Shown in pieces: positions 1 to 6,175 of a stretch of DNA of 6,236 nucleotides; the stretch's first letter is position 1; each line of letters begins with the position of its first letter. This DNA comes from Anaerolineae bacterium. Its GTDB lineage: Bacteria; Chloroflexota; Anaerolineae; B4-G1; DUEL01. Under the pieces are notes generated by a model, which was given only the letters and a program-made list of their open reading frames with translations, made no database searches and was not told where the DNA came from. Location: positions 1-6,236 of the forward strand of contig JAOZPF010000181.1 in NCBI GenBank assembly GCA_029932895.1, in the 5' to 3' direction. Position numbers and translations under genes: made by a program.

Positions 1-38
1 TAAGTCAACCCAACCCCCCAAAAACCACAAGCAAGCCC

Positions 39-139
39 GCCCGGACGTGAACGTCCGGGCTCACAAGCAAAGCCCTGCGGGCTGAAACTCAGCCCCCAAG
101 GGGGCTTTGCTGGCTTAGCCGGGCGGTTTAGCGCCCGGC
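39..139. repeat. Cluster of three palindromes, REP-like intergenic element
   Basis: Three perfect inverted repeats lie almost end to end. The first pairs 39-48 with 51-60 (10 bp, centre GA). The second pairs 66-75 with 102-111 (10 bp) and encloses a further 7-bp hairpin, 79-85 with 89-95, with loop AAC. The third pairs 118-125 with 132-139 (8 bp, loop GTTTAG). None is followed by a T-run, so ordinary intrinsic termination is not the obvious explanation, although the cluster could shape the 3' end of a gene to the left of the window. Its compact multi-hairpin form resembles dispersed palindromic repeats (REP/BIME-like) between genes; as I recall, similar elements occur in Chloroflexota genomes. 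Dispersal cannot be shown from one copy. The pairing is directly visible; the REP assignment is inference. Confidence 0.6.
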
Positions 140-269
140 GGGACGGGCAAGCGGCACCAACACTCGAGAGGGAGACCACCGGAAAGCCAGGCATAGGGTT
201 AGTAGTGGGCGCTTCAGCGCCGGGAAGATTCCACTCCCGAACGCGCCTCTCCATCTCCGCTCCCTGACT
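140..269. other. Non-coding stretch between palindromes and sigma promoter
   Basis: No credible gene is visible here. The only structure is a small hairpin, 208-212 paired with 217-221 (GGCGC, loop TTCA, GCGCC), which echoes the style of the larger palindromes just upstream. A short reverse-strand open frame across 128-316 has no ribosome site and runs through the palindromes and the promoter, so it is not taken as a gene. Confidence 0.5.
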
Positions 270-297
270 TTGCAACTCCCTACTCGTGTGGTATAGT
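270..297 (+). promoter_or_regulatory. Probable sigma-A promoter of the sigma factor gene
   Basis: TTGCAA (270-275) and TATAGT (292-297) are separated by 16 bases, and TGG directly before the -10 box gives an extended -10 (TGn). Transcription would begin near 303-305, leaving a leader of about 40 bases before the ATG at 343. The boxes are close to the vegetative consensus and unlike the GGAAC-type -35 of many ECF promoters, so basal expression by the housekeeping sigma is likely. No autoregulatory ECF promoter was recognised. Confidence 0.6.
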
Positions 298-342
298 AAA
301 TTATCCTGTGACCCATTCCCGACGACAGCAGCGACTATAGAA

Positions 343-882
343 ATGAGCGGCCATCTCAACTCTCTCTCAGACGAAGTGCTGGCCAGGATGGCTCAGAAAG
401 GTGATCGGGCGGCCTTCGAGCTCCTCTGTGAGCGGACTCTGCCGGCCGTCTACAATCGCCTACGGGCGCTGCTCCCTCCCGACGCTGTCGAGGACGTGAC
501 CCAGGAAGTATTCCTGGCAGCGATGCGAGGGGTCCGGCGATATGGAGGACGCGCCCTCTTTCGTACCTGGATCGCCGGCATTGTCCGTCACAAAGTGGCA
601 GACTATTACCGCCAGCGCAGTCGTCAGCCGGAGATGGTTCCCCTCAACGGCAAAACGAACAATGCAACAGCACGCGATAGTTGGGAAGAACGGGTCGCCG
701 TACGGATCGCCTTACTGCATCTGCCCGCCCACTATCAGGAGGTCCTCCTCCTGCGCTTTGCCGAGGGATTGCCGTTCATCGAGGTCGCCCAGACCCTGGG
801 CATCTCCTTGGAGGCAGCCAAGTCCCGCTACCGCCGGGCCGTGGCGGCGGTGGCCAGAGAGATGGGAGTAGAACGCAGATAA
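343..882 (+). CDS. ECF-type RNA polymerase sigma factor (sigma-70 family)
   Basis: The 179-residue protein has the two-domain layout and length of extracytoplasmic-function sigma factors, which direct RNA polymerase to a small set of promoters. Sigma region 2 spans about residues 20-95. It includes the acidic core-binding stretch DAVEDVTQEVFLAAMR (47-62) and the -10-reading segment with LFRTWIAGIVRHKVADYYRQ (72-91). Region 4 spans about 115-172, with LPAHYQEVLLLRFAEGLP followed by the helix-turn-helix IEVAQTLGISLEAAKSRYRRA for -35 recognition. The 100-115 stretch is the usual flexible linker. An upstream GTG at 286 extends the frame, but it lies inside the promoter -10 region and adds 19 residues unlike the family, so the ATG at 343 was chosen; no strong Shine-Dalgarno precedes it. 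The next gene, 33 bases on, looks like its anti-sigma factor. The family call is secure; the ECF subgroup and regulon are unknown. Confidence 0.93.
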   Translation: MSGHLNSLSDEVLARMAQKGDRAAFELLCERTLPAVYNRLRALLPPDAVEDVTQEVFLAAMRGVRRYGGRALFRTWIAGIVRHKVADYYRQRSRQPEMVPLNGKTNNATARDSWEERVAVRIALLHLPAHYQEVLLLRFAEGLPFIEVAQTLGISLEAAKSRYRRAVAAVAREMGVERR

Positions 883-915
883 AAGGGTCCCGCTACGCTG
901 GACAGGTAACGACGT

Positions 916-1401
916 ATGAACGAGGAAAAGCGCCAAGACAACGACCTGGTCGCCTTCACCGACGAACTGCTGGAGGGCCAGGCCGGGCCGGAGCCAACTG
1001 CCGGCATATCGTCCCGCCCGCAGGAGGAGATTGAAAGGGCGGCGGCAGGTCGCCCCATGCTGGCGGACACGGTAGAGACTCTGGCGCGGGTCCTCGCTCC
1101 TCAGCCGCCTCCCGACCGCCTGCGCCAACAGAGTCGGCGGCGGGTCATCGCCGAGTGGTCCCCCCCACCCCTTCCCCTTTACCAGCGGCTGATCCGCTCT
1201 TTCAGGCACCCACGGCGGCGTTGGGCGTGGGCGATGGTCGCGGCCCTAGTCGTGATGACAGCGGTCACCGTACTGCTGCTCCCTATTGACAACAGCGGCA
1301 TAACAGGGACAGCCGCTGGTGAAGCGGGAGTCGCTGTATGGGTGGCCCTGCTCGCACTGGCTGGCATCCTGGTCATAATCTGGCGCATCTCCCGAAAGTG
1401 A
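916..1401 (+). CDS. Probable anti-sigma factor, two-helix inner-membrane protein
   Basis: The 161-residue protein has a cytoplasmic N-terminal part of about 100 residues and two predicted membrane helices (about 103-124 and 138-157). Basic residues before the first helix (RHPRRRW) and after the second (RISRK) put both ends inside, leaving an external loop of only about 14 residues. The N-terminal AFTDELLEG stretch, helical segment 36-60 and PPPDRLRQQSRRRVIAEW resemble unannotated proteins encoded after ECF sigma genes. The His-x3-Cys-x2-Cys motif of zinc anti-sigma factors is absent, and the protein contains no cysteine. The assignment therefore rests mainly on position after the sigma gene and on topology. 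It would hold the sigma factor at the membrane. An in-frame TAA at 907-909 rules out any earlier start; AGGT at 904-907 is a modest ribosome site. It is probably cotranscribed with the sigma gene. It could instead be an unrelated small membrane protein. Confidence 0.7.
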   Translation: MNEEKRQDNDLVAFTDELLEGQAGPEPTAGISSRPQEEIERAAAGRPMLADTVETLARVLAPQPPPDRLRQQSRRRVIAEWSPPPLPLYQRLIRSFRHPRRRWAWAMVAALVVMTAVTVLLLPIDNSGITGTAAGEAGVAVWVALLALAGILVIIWRISRK

Positions 1402-1452
1402 GCCGGCACCCTTTCAACTCGAACGACCCATCGTACAAGGCGAAGACGACTA

Positions 1453-1464
1453 TTTCTATAGAAA
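1453..1464. promoter_or_regulatory. AT-rich palindrome, possible operator
   Basis: TTTCTATAGAAA is a perfect 12-bp palindrome in otherwise GC-rich DNA, upstream of the vWA gene and overlapping a possible TATAGA -10 box. The half CTATAGAAA also occurs at 335-343, immediately before the sigma factor start codon. This could be a protein-binding site, but no known operator is recognised and chance is possible. Confidence 0.25.
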
Positions 1465-1471
1465 ATACAGC

Positions 1472-1489
1472 ACGCACATGACGCACATG
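1472..1489. repeat. Short tandem repeat, 9-base unit twice
   Basis: ACGCACATG occurs twice with no gap (1472-1480 and 1481-1489). It sits directly before the purine-rich repeat in the vWA leader and probably arose by slippage. Each copy supplies an ATG, and the first opens a 19-codon frame ending in TGA at 1535-1537 that has no ribosome site. Confidence 0.7.
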
Positions 1490-1490
1490 A

Positions 1491-1516
1491 AGGAGGCAAG
1501 AAGCAGGAGGCAAGAA
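1491..1516. repeat. Purine-rich direct repeat with two Shine-Dalgarno-like cores
   Basis: AGGAGGCAAGAA occurs at 1491-1502 and again at 1505-1516 (a 14-base period), followed by A-rich DNA to about 1530. Each copy contains AGGAGG, yet no start codon lies at a suitable distance. The leader therefore carries three AGGAGG motifs, of which only the third (1548-1553) serves a gene. Confidence 0.7.
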
Positions 1517-1547
1517 ACAAAAAACAAAGGCCAGTGAAAGCCCTAAA

Positions 1548-1553
1548 AGGAGG
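1548..1553 (+). promoter_or_regulatory. Strong ribosome binding site of the vWA gene
   Basis: AGGAGG lies six bases before the ATG at 1560. It is by far the best ribosome site on the plus strand of the window, and it fixes the start so that the N-terminal basic residues and membrane helix are included. Confidence 0.85.
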
Positions 1554-1559
1554 AACGAA

Positions 1560-4169
1560 ATGGGAAGGAAACTCAAACGTTGGTTTGGGAGCAAGACGGG
1601 CAAGAATATAATCATCGCCATCCTGGGCGCCATGCTCGTCTTCTCCGTGCTCGGCAACCTGTTTGGCACAGGTGGGTTGAGCAACTTCTTGAGCGGCACC
1701 GCCGCCGCACCGCCAGGCGGGTACACATGCCTGCCCACTTGCGATGTAGAGGACGGCCGATTCCTCTCTATGCCGGGCCAGAACATGGACAGCTTCGGCG
1801 GGGCCAAGTCCGTGGTCTGGATCAATGTGCCGAAAGAGTATTCCTCGTTCGAGATCGGCATTTTTGACGGCGACTCGCAGAAAGATGAAACCGGCGCTGT
1901 CGGCGATTACGGGACCGGTCACTGGGACGAGACGGACGCCGAGGTGACCTACACCCTCTACGCCGATCCCGGGAGAAACGGCCTGACGACAATGGTCATC
2001 GGCCAGTGGCACGGCAACCAGGACCCCATGCCGGATAACGATTGGTACAACATCACCATCAACACCAGCCCCGAGGCCCAGTCCGTCACCGGGGCCTACT
2101 ACTACCGCCTCGAGGCCACCCGGGATGACCAGAGCTGGGGCATCAGCGCCTTCAAGCTGCGCTCCAACGCTTACCTCAGCACCGGGACTTCGGAACTCTT
2201 TAACGCCAGCTTTGCCATCGTGGGCATGCTGGGCACTCCTAATGACACCCCAATCATCTACCCCGAGTTCTCCGGCGATTATGACAACCCAGGGCCATCC
2301 ACCTACGACGGCAGTTGGGACTTTTACTTCTACGTGCCGGAGGGAGAAACCACCCTGCAGATCTGGGACGGCGACTTTGACCGCGGCACCTCGCCCGACG
2401 TGGCCCAGGACACCGATGATCCCGACACGGAGGGCCGGCCCCCGTGGGCCAGCGACTATGCCGTGCCCGAGCGGGCCGGGGGTGCAGGGTCGCCTCAGGA
2501 CGACACTGAATGGCCTATATGGCGACGCGAGCCACCGGTCTATTACGAGATATTCGATCCATCTGGCAACGTCGTCTACTCCAACGACGAGCCCTCCGGC
2601 ACCGAGGAGTGGGAGCAGTATGCCATCAGCGCCGATCCCAACGTGCTGGTCCCAGATGAGGCGGACCTCCATGTGGACGCGCTCCCCTCCGGCTGGTATC
2701 ACCTCAAGATCATCGGCCTAGACCTGCATAACACTGTCTGGCTGCGGACCAACTATGAGATCGTGCCGCCGTGCCAGGACGGCCCCTGCGAGCCGCCGCC
2801 GCCATGCCCCACCTGCCCGGTGTGCGAGACCTGCATCCCGTGCGAGGAGACGCCGGTACCCCCGCCGCCGGAACCAACCCCCACGCCGGAGCCCACACCT
2901 CTGCCCACACCGGAACCATGCCCTGAGGGGTCCCCCATCGACCTGCTCTATGTGCTCGATGTCTCCGGCAGCATGAACTATCTCTACCCCGGCCCCGGCA
3001 CCAAGCTGGACGCGGCCAAGCAGGCTATCCTGGCCCTGAACGACTGGGTGGCGCAGCAGAACAACGGCAGCCGTGTGGCACTGGGTATATTCCACGGCGC
3101 AGGTCAGGGGCAAGGACACCCGCCTCTCTACCCGCCGGACGTCCAACTAGTTTCCGAGTTCACCACGGATATCAACAGTTTCAATGAGGCGGTGATGAAC
3201 CTGGATGCCTCTGGCAGCACGCCAACGGCGTTGGCGCTGAATCTGACAGCAGGGTGGCTGCCTACCAACCGGGACCCCAACCACATCCCGGTAGTGATCC
3301 TGCTCTCTGACGGCGTGCCTACGGTGGACCTCGATCAGCACGGCTTCCAGGACCAGTACGTGCAGGAAGTTGACCTGTTCGACGAGAACGGCAACTTTGT
3401 GACGCCCGCCCAAGCGCGCGAGATGGGCCGCTACTTTGGAACGTACGGAGAACACGCCGGCGAGCCGGTGGCCGACGCGATGGAAGCCATCCAGAACTTG
3501 AAGGCCACGCTGCCCGAGGTGCAGGTGTACGCAGTGGCGGTGCAGGCAATGGAGGGCGGCATCTTTAACGATGACATCCTCCAGTACGTGGCCTCGGTAG
3601 GCAATGGGGCCTTCTTCACCGCCGAGAACGTGGACGAGATGACTGTGGCGCTCCAGTGGGCCTTTGTCGGCAGCGCCTGCGGCGAGGAGCCCCCGACGGG
3701 AGGAGGAGGACAACCTCCAACGGGTGAGCCGCCATGCGACGAGCCGCGCGTGAACCACTATAACGTCGAGAACCCCACCAACAACCCCTTCTACTCGATC
3801 AAGTTCGAGTACCAGTCCGGCACCGAGGTCAAAAACGGCGACTATGACGAATTCAGTTTCGTCCTGCCGGCCGACATAGCCGCAGCAATGGATGAGGTCG
3901 AGATCGCGGCCAAAGCCGGCCGTGCCGTGGGCCAGACGACGCTGAGCAACTGCCAGTTCGACCAGCCAGAGCCTTGCGACACCGTCGCCAAGCGTCGCTT
4001 CCTGTTCTCCTTCCAGGGCGCGACCGACAACGGTGATGGGACGCTGACACTGACCTTCCGCGTGCAGAACAACCGCGGGCGGGCGCTCAGCCACGTCGCC
4101 ATCGGCCTACCCGAAGACGTGGTGCCTTCCTGGCCCAGCAACACTTACGAGAGCGTCGTCTGCCCATAG
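1560..4169 (+). CDS. Membrane-anchored or secreted von Willebrand factor A domain protein
   Basis: The 869-residue protein starts with basic residues and a hydrophobic segment (17-35), a signal anchor or signal peptide (possible cleavage near A50), so the rest lies outside the membrane. Two related beta-rich modules follow (about 62-205 and 206-402), each with a DGD motif (103-105; 270-272, the latter extended to DGDFD). Next comes a Cys/Pro linker (403-458) with CPTCPVCETCIPC and PTPEPTPLPTPEP. The vWA domain (about 459-705) has an intact MIDAS metal site: DxSxS at D467, S469 and S471, Thr in GST (T554) and Asp in LLSDG (D584). Such domains bind protein ligands through a divalent metal. A Gly/Pro linker (708-725) leads to an unassigned C-terminal domain (726-869) ending in Cys-Pro. 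Tandem stops TAG TAA and a terminator follow. Adhesion, matrix binding or sensing are all possible; the ligand is unknown. The gene lies downstream of the sigma/anti-sigma pair. Confidence 0.9.
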   Translation: MGRKLKRWFGSKTGKNIIIAILGAMLVFSVLGNLFGTGGLSNFLSGTAAAPPGGYTCLPTCDVEDGRFLSMPGQNMDSFGGAKSVVWINVPKEYSSFEIGIFDGDSQKDETGAVGDYGTGHWDETDAEVTYTLYADPGRNGLTTMVIGQWHGNQDPMPDNDWYNITINTSPEAQSVTGAYYYRLEATRDDQSWGISAFKLRSNAYLSTGTSELFNASFAIVGMLGTPNDTPIIYPEFSGDYDNPGPSTYDGSWDFYFYVPEGETTLQIWDGDFDRGTSPDVAQDTDDPDTEGRPPWASDYAVPERAGGAGSPQDDTEWPIWRREPPVYYEIFDPSGNVVYSNDEPSGTEEWEQYAISADPNVLVPDEADLHVDALPSGWYHLKIIGLDLHNTVWLRTNYEIVPPCQDGPCEPPPPCPTCPVCETCIPCEETPVPPPPEPTPTPEPTPLPTPEPCPEGSPIDLLYVLDVSGSMNYLYPGPGTKLDAAKQAILALNDWVAQQNNGSRVALGIFHGAGQGQGHPPLYPPDVQLVSEFTTDINSFNEAVMNLDASGSTPTALALNLTAGWLPTNRDPNHIPVVILLSDGVPTVDLDQHGFQDQYVQEVDLFDENGNFVTPAQAREMGRYFGTYGEHAGEPVADAMEAIQNLKATLPEVQVYAVAVQAMEGGIFNDDILQYVASVGNGAFFTAENVDEMTVALQWAFVGSACGEEPPTGGGGQPPTGEPPCDEPRVNHYNVENPTNNPFYSIKFEYQSGTEVKNGDYDEFSFVLPADIAAAMDEVEIAAKAGRAVGQTTLSNCQFDQPEPCDTVAKRRFLFSFQGATDNGDGTLTLTFRVQNNRGRALSHVAIGLPEDVVPSWPSNTYESVVCP

Positions 4170-4191
4170 TAACCGGGGCGACACGCAACTT

Positions 4192-4225
4192 GCGGGGAGG
4201 CCGATTGGCCTCCCCGCTTTGCTTC
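4192..4225 (+). terminator. Rho-independent terminator of the vWA gene
   Basis: GCGGGGAGGCC (4192-4202) pairs perfectly with 4207-4217 around a GATT loop, giving an 11-bp GC-rich stem followed by TTTGCTTC. It lies 22 bases after the vWA TAG stop and 25 bases beyond the stop of the convergent ABC gene. On the reverse strand the stem is followed by AAGTTGC, a poorer tail, so it should work best for the rightward gene but may serve both. Confidence 0.87.
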
Positions 4226-4242
4226 ACCAGTCATCGCCGGGC

Positions 4243-6144
4243 TCAGTACTGGGTCAGGCTGCCGTCCCGCTTGGCCTGCCGCACCGCCAACCGAAATGCG
4301 AACAGGCCGAGCGGCAACAACACCACCCCCAAAAGCAACAGCGCCAACACCTGCGGTGCCAGGTCCGCCAGCGGGTCACCCATTAGCAGGGCGCGGCGCA
4401 TCGCTTGCAGCGAGTAGGTGAGGGGAAAGAAATAGGCCACGGTCTGAATCCAGCGGGGCAGCACCTCCACCGGATAATAGACCCCGCCCAGCAGAGTGGA
4501 GAGGCTGTTGAACAGAAAATTGACCGGGCTACCCCGTTTAAAGACCATTATGAAAGCAGCGGAGAGGATGCCGATGCCGCTCAACGCCAAAACGGTCACC
4601 AGAAGGACGACCAGGGCGGCGGGGACATTGGCACTATTCAGATCGACACCAAAGACCACCACGCCGACTAACAGGTAGACGAGAACCCGCACGGACGTAA
4701 AGCCAAAGCTCCACAGGCTGGAAGAGAGCAAAATGGTCACAAGACGGGTCGGCGTGACCAGCATCGCCTCCAACGTGCCCGTCGTCTGGGCCGAACGGAC
4801 GACGCCGGAAAAGACACCCATCGCCACGCCCTGGTAACCGACAAAGGCGATGCCGATCAACACAAAGGGGAAATAGTCACCGCCATAGCTAGAGAGATAG
4901 GGCACCGCCCGCGTGCCAAAGAGAAGGGCGACAAAGTAAAAGCTGGCGCTAGAGAAAAGAATGCCCAGGAACTGTAAAAAGAAGGAGAGACGATAACTCA
5001 TCTGCACGCGCAGGTCGCGGCGCAGAAAAAGAAGCACTTTGCGCAACGCACCCCGCAAGGCCACCGCGGGCGATACCTCAGGAGGACGGGCACCCCCTAT
5101 CTGAGCAACGACGACCGCCTCTCCATCACCTCCCGGTTGGGCAACGACTTCCTCCCCTCCCGGCCGCGTCGCCTCCCGGAACACCTCCGCCCACGAAGTC
5201 GCACCGTATTCAACCCCCTCCACCGTCCCGCCATCCCTCTCGATGGCCTGAATGACCGTCGCCAAGTCCCGCTTGCGATCCTGCAGAACGACCTCGGCCA
5301 CAGTGGCCCCGGCGGTATCCTGGCGCGCTGTCAGGCCCAGGACCCCCTCCAAGTCCGATAGGCGCGCGCCGATCTCGGGAGTAAATCCCCGCACGCGCAC
5401 CAGACACCGCTCCCGCTCTTTGATCAGCGCCCGCAGCCGCGCCAGGTCCTCCACCTCGCGAAGCTGCCCGCGCAGCATCACCGCCACCCGGTCGCACACC
5501 TCCTCCGCTTCCTCCAGGTCATGGGTGACCAGAAAGATGGTCCGGCCCTCCTGACGGGCCAACGCATAGACCGCCTCCCGAAAGCGGATAGCAGCCAACG
5601 GATCAAGGCTTCGCGTCGGCTCATCGAGAAAGAGAACAGTGGGATCGTTCAACAAGCCACGGGCCAACGCCAGCCGGTGCCGCATCCCCGTCGAGCAGGC
5701 GTCATACCGCTTGTCCATAAAGTCACCCAGCCCCAGCAGGGCAGACAACTCGGCAATCCTGACCTCGGCCTGGGCTGGAGTGAGGTTGTGAAGCCCGGCA
5801 TAAAAGCGCAGGTTATCCCGGCAGGAGAGCCGCCAGTAGAAACTCCGCTCGTCGCCAGTCACCAGACCGATGGAGCGCTTGACCGAGGCCTCGTCCGCGA
5901 GGGGATGCCCGTTGATCCAGGCAGCGCCAGAGGTAGGCAGGATCAGCGTGCACAGCATCTTGACCAGCGTCGTCTTGCCAGCACCATTGGGACCGACCAG
6001 ACCAAAGATCTCTCCCCGCTTCACCGCCAGGCTGACCCGATCCACCGCCAGTGTGCCTTCCTCTCTGGAAAGTGAGGGCAGCAGGCGACCACGACCAGTT
6101 CGGGGGAAACGCTTGGTCAGCTCCTGCGTCTGGATCGCGAACAA
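4243..6144 (-). CDS. ABC-2 family exporter, ATPase and permease fused in one chain
   Basis: The 633-residue protein (numbered from the TTG at 6144) joins an ATPase to an ABC-2 permease, the NBD-TMD order of ABCG-type half-transporters, and probably works as a homodimer exporting an unknown substrate. The ATPase has Walker A GPNGAGKTT (51-59), signature CSTGM (150-154), Walker B LFLDEPT (171-177, catalytic E175), D-loop SLDP (179-182) and switch H208. The Q-loop position appears to be Asp (D98, GDERSFYWRLS). Residues about 235-327 form the extra C-terminal region of DrrA/NatA-like ATPases. A Gly/Val-rich linker (327-360) precedes about six membrane segments (389-410, 424-449, 471-500, 507-535, 544-563, 599-621) with the ABC-2 motifs GTLEAMLVTPT and GGVYYPVEVLP. 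Drug, lipid or polysaccharide export are possible. A longer frame from a TTG at 6204 is less likely because it overlaps the promoter. The gene is convergent with the vWA gene. Confidence 0.92.
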   Translation of the reverse strand: MFAIQTQELTKRFPRTGRGRLLPSLSREEGTLAVDRVSLAVKRGEIFGLVGPNGAGKTTLVKMLCTLILPTSGAAWINGHPLADEASVKRSIGLVTGDERSFYWRLSCRDNLRFYAGLHNLTPAQAEVRIAELSALLGLGDFMDKRYDACSTGMRHRLALARGLLNDPTVLFLDEPTRSLDPLAAIRFREAVYALARQEGRTIFLVTHDLEEAEEVCDRVAVMLRGQLREVEDLARLRALIKERERCLVRVRGFTPEIGARLSDLEGVLGLTARQDTAGATVAEVVLQDRKRDLATVIQAIERDGGTVEGVEYGATSWAEVFREATRPGGEEVVAQPGGDGEAVVVAQIGGARPPEVSPAVALRGALRKVLLFLRRDLRVQMSYRLSFFLQFLGILFSSASFYFVALLFGTRAVPYLSSYGGDYFPFVLIGIAFVGYQGVAMGVFSGVVRSAQTTGTLEAMLVTPTRLVTILLSSSLWSFGFTSVRVLVYLLVGVVVFGVDLNSANVPAALVVLLVTVLALSGIGILSAAFIMVFKRGSPVNFLFNSLSTLLGGVYYPVEVLPRWIQTVAYFFPLTYSLQAMRRALLMGDPLADLAPQVLALLLLGVVLLPLGLFAFRLAVRQAKRDGSLTQY

Positions 6145-6150
6145 TCTTTG

Positions 6151-6156
6151 CTCCTC
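6151..6156 (-). promoter_or_regulatory. Ribosome binding site that decides the ABC transporter start
   Basis: Read on the reverse strand this is GAGGAG, six bases before a TTG at 6144. The resulting protein begins FAIQTQELTKRF after the initiator Met, a typical opening for this ATPase family. The frame contains no ATG or GTG start before Walker A, and the upstream TTG at 6204 has no comparable site. Confidence 0.75.
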
Positions 6157-6175
6157 GAGATAGGATTGTGCACAA

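Larger units (their letters stand above)
1402..1559 (+). other. Leader region of the vWA gene
   Basis: This 158-base gap has no terminator-like hairpin after the anti-sigma gene. It turns from GC-rich to A/purine-rich. It holds a perfect 12-bp palindrome (1453-1464), two short tandem repeats (1472-1489 and 1491-1516) and the vWA ribosome site (1548-1553). A TATAGA at 1457-1462 inside the palindrome could be a -10 box, but no convincing -35 lies 16-18 bases before it. Whether the vWA gene is read from here or from the sigma promoter cannot be decided. Confidence 0.5.

Noticed and set aside
39..139. CRISPR array or tRNA
   Set aside because: The stems differ in sequence and there is no regular repeat-spacer pattern. 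No cloverleaf with a T-loop or anticodon arm can be drawn.
128..316. Reverse-strand frame of 62 codons
   Set aside because: It runs through the third palindrome and the sigma promoter and shows no domain or ribosome site.
286..342. GTG start extending the sigma factor by 19 residues
   Set aside because: The GTG precedes and overlaps the promoter -10 region, so it would lie before the transcription start. The added residues do not resemble sigma region 2.
1402..1470. ECF-type promoter (GAAC at 1421-1424) for the vWA gene
   Set aside because: No matching -10 element lies at the expected spacing, so direct control by the encoded sigma factor cannot be read from the sequence.
1478..1537. 19-codon upstream open frame in the vWA leader
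   Set aside because: It is made almost wholly of the tandem repeats, lacks a ribosome site and has no attenuator-like hairpins, so a leader peptide cannot be supported.
1179..2702. Reverse-strand open frame of 507 codons
   Set aside because: It lies opposite the anti-sigma and vWA genes, whose domain content is clear. Its translation is Val/Gly/His-rich with no recognisable domain, as expected from the antisense of a GC-rich gene, and it has no ribosome site.
3147..4094. Reverse-strand open frame of 315 codons
   Set aside because: It is antisense to the vWA domain and C-terminal domain, with a biased composition and no motif; a shadow frame.
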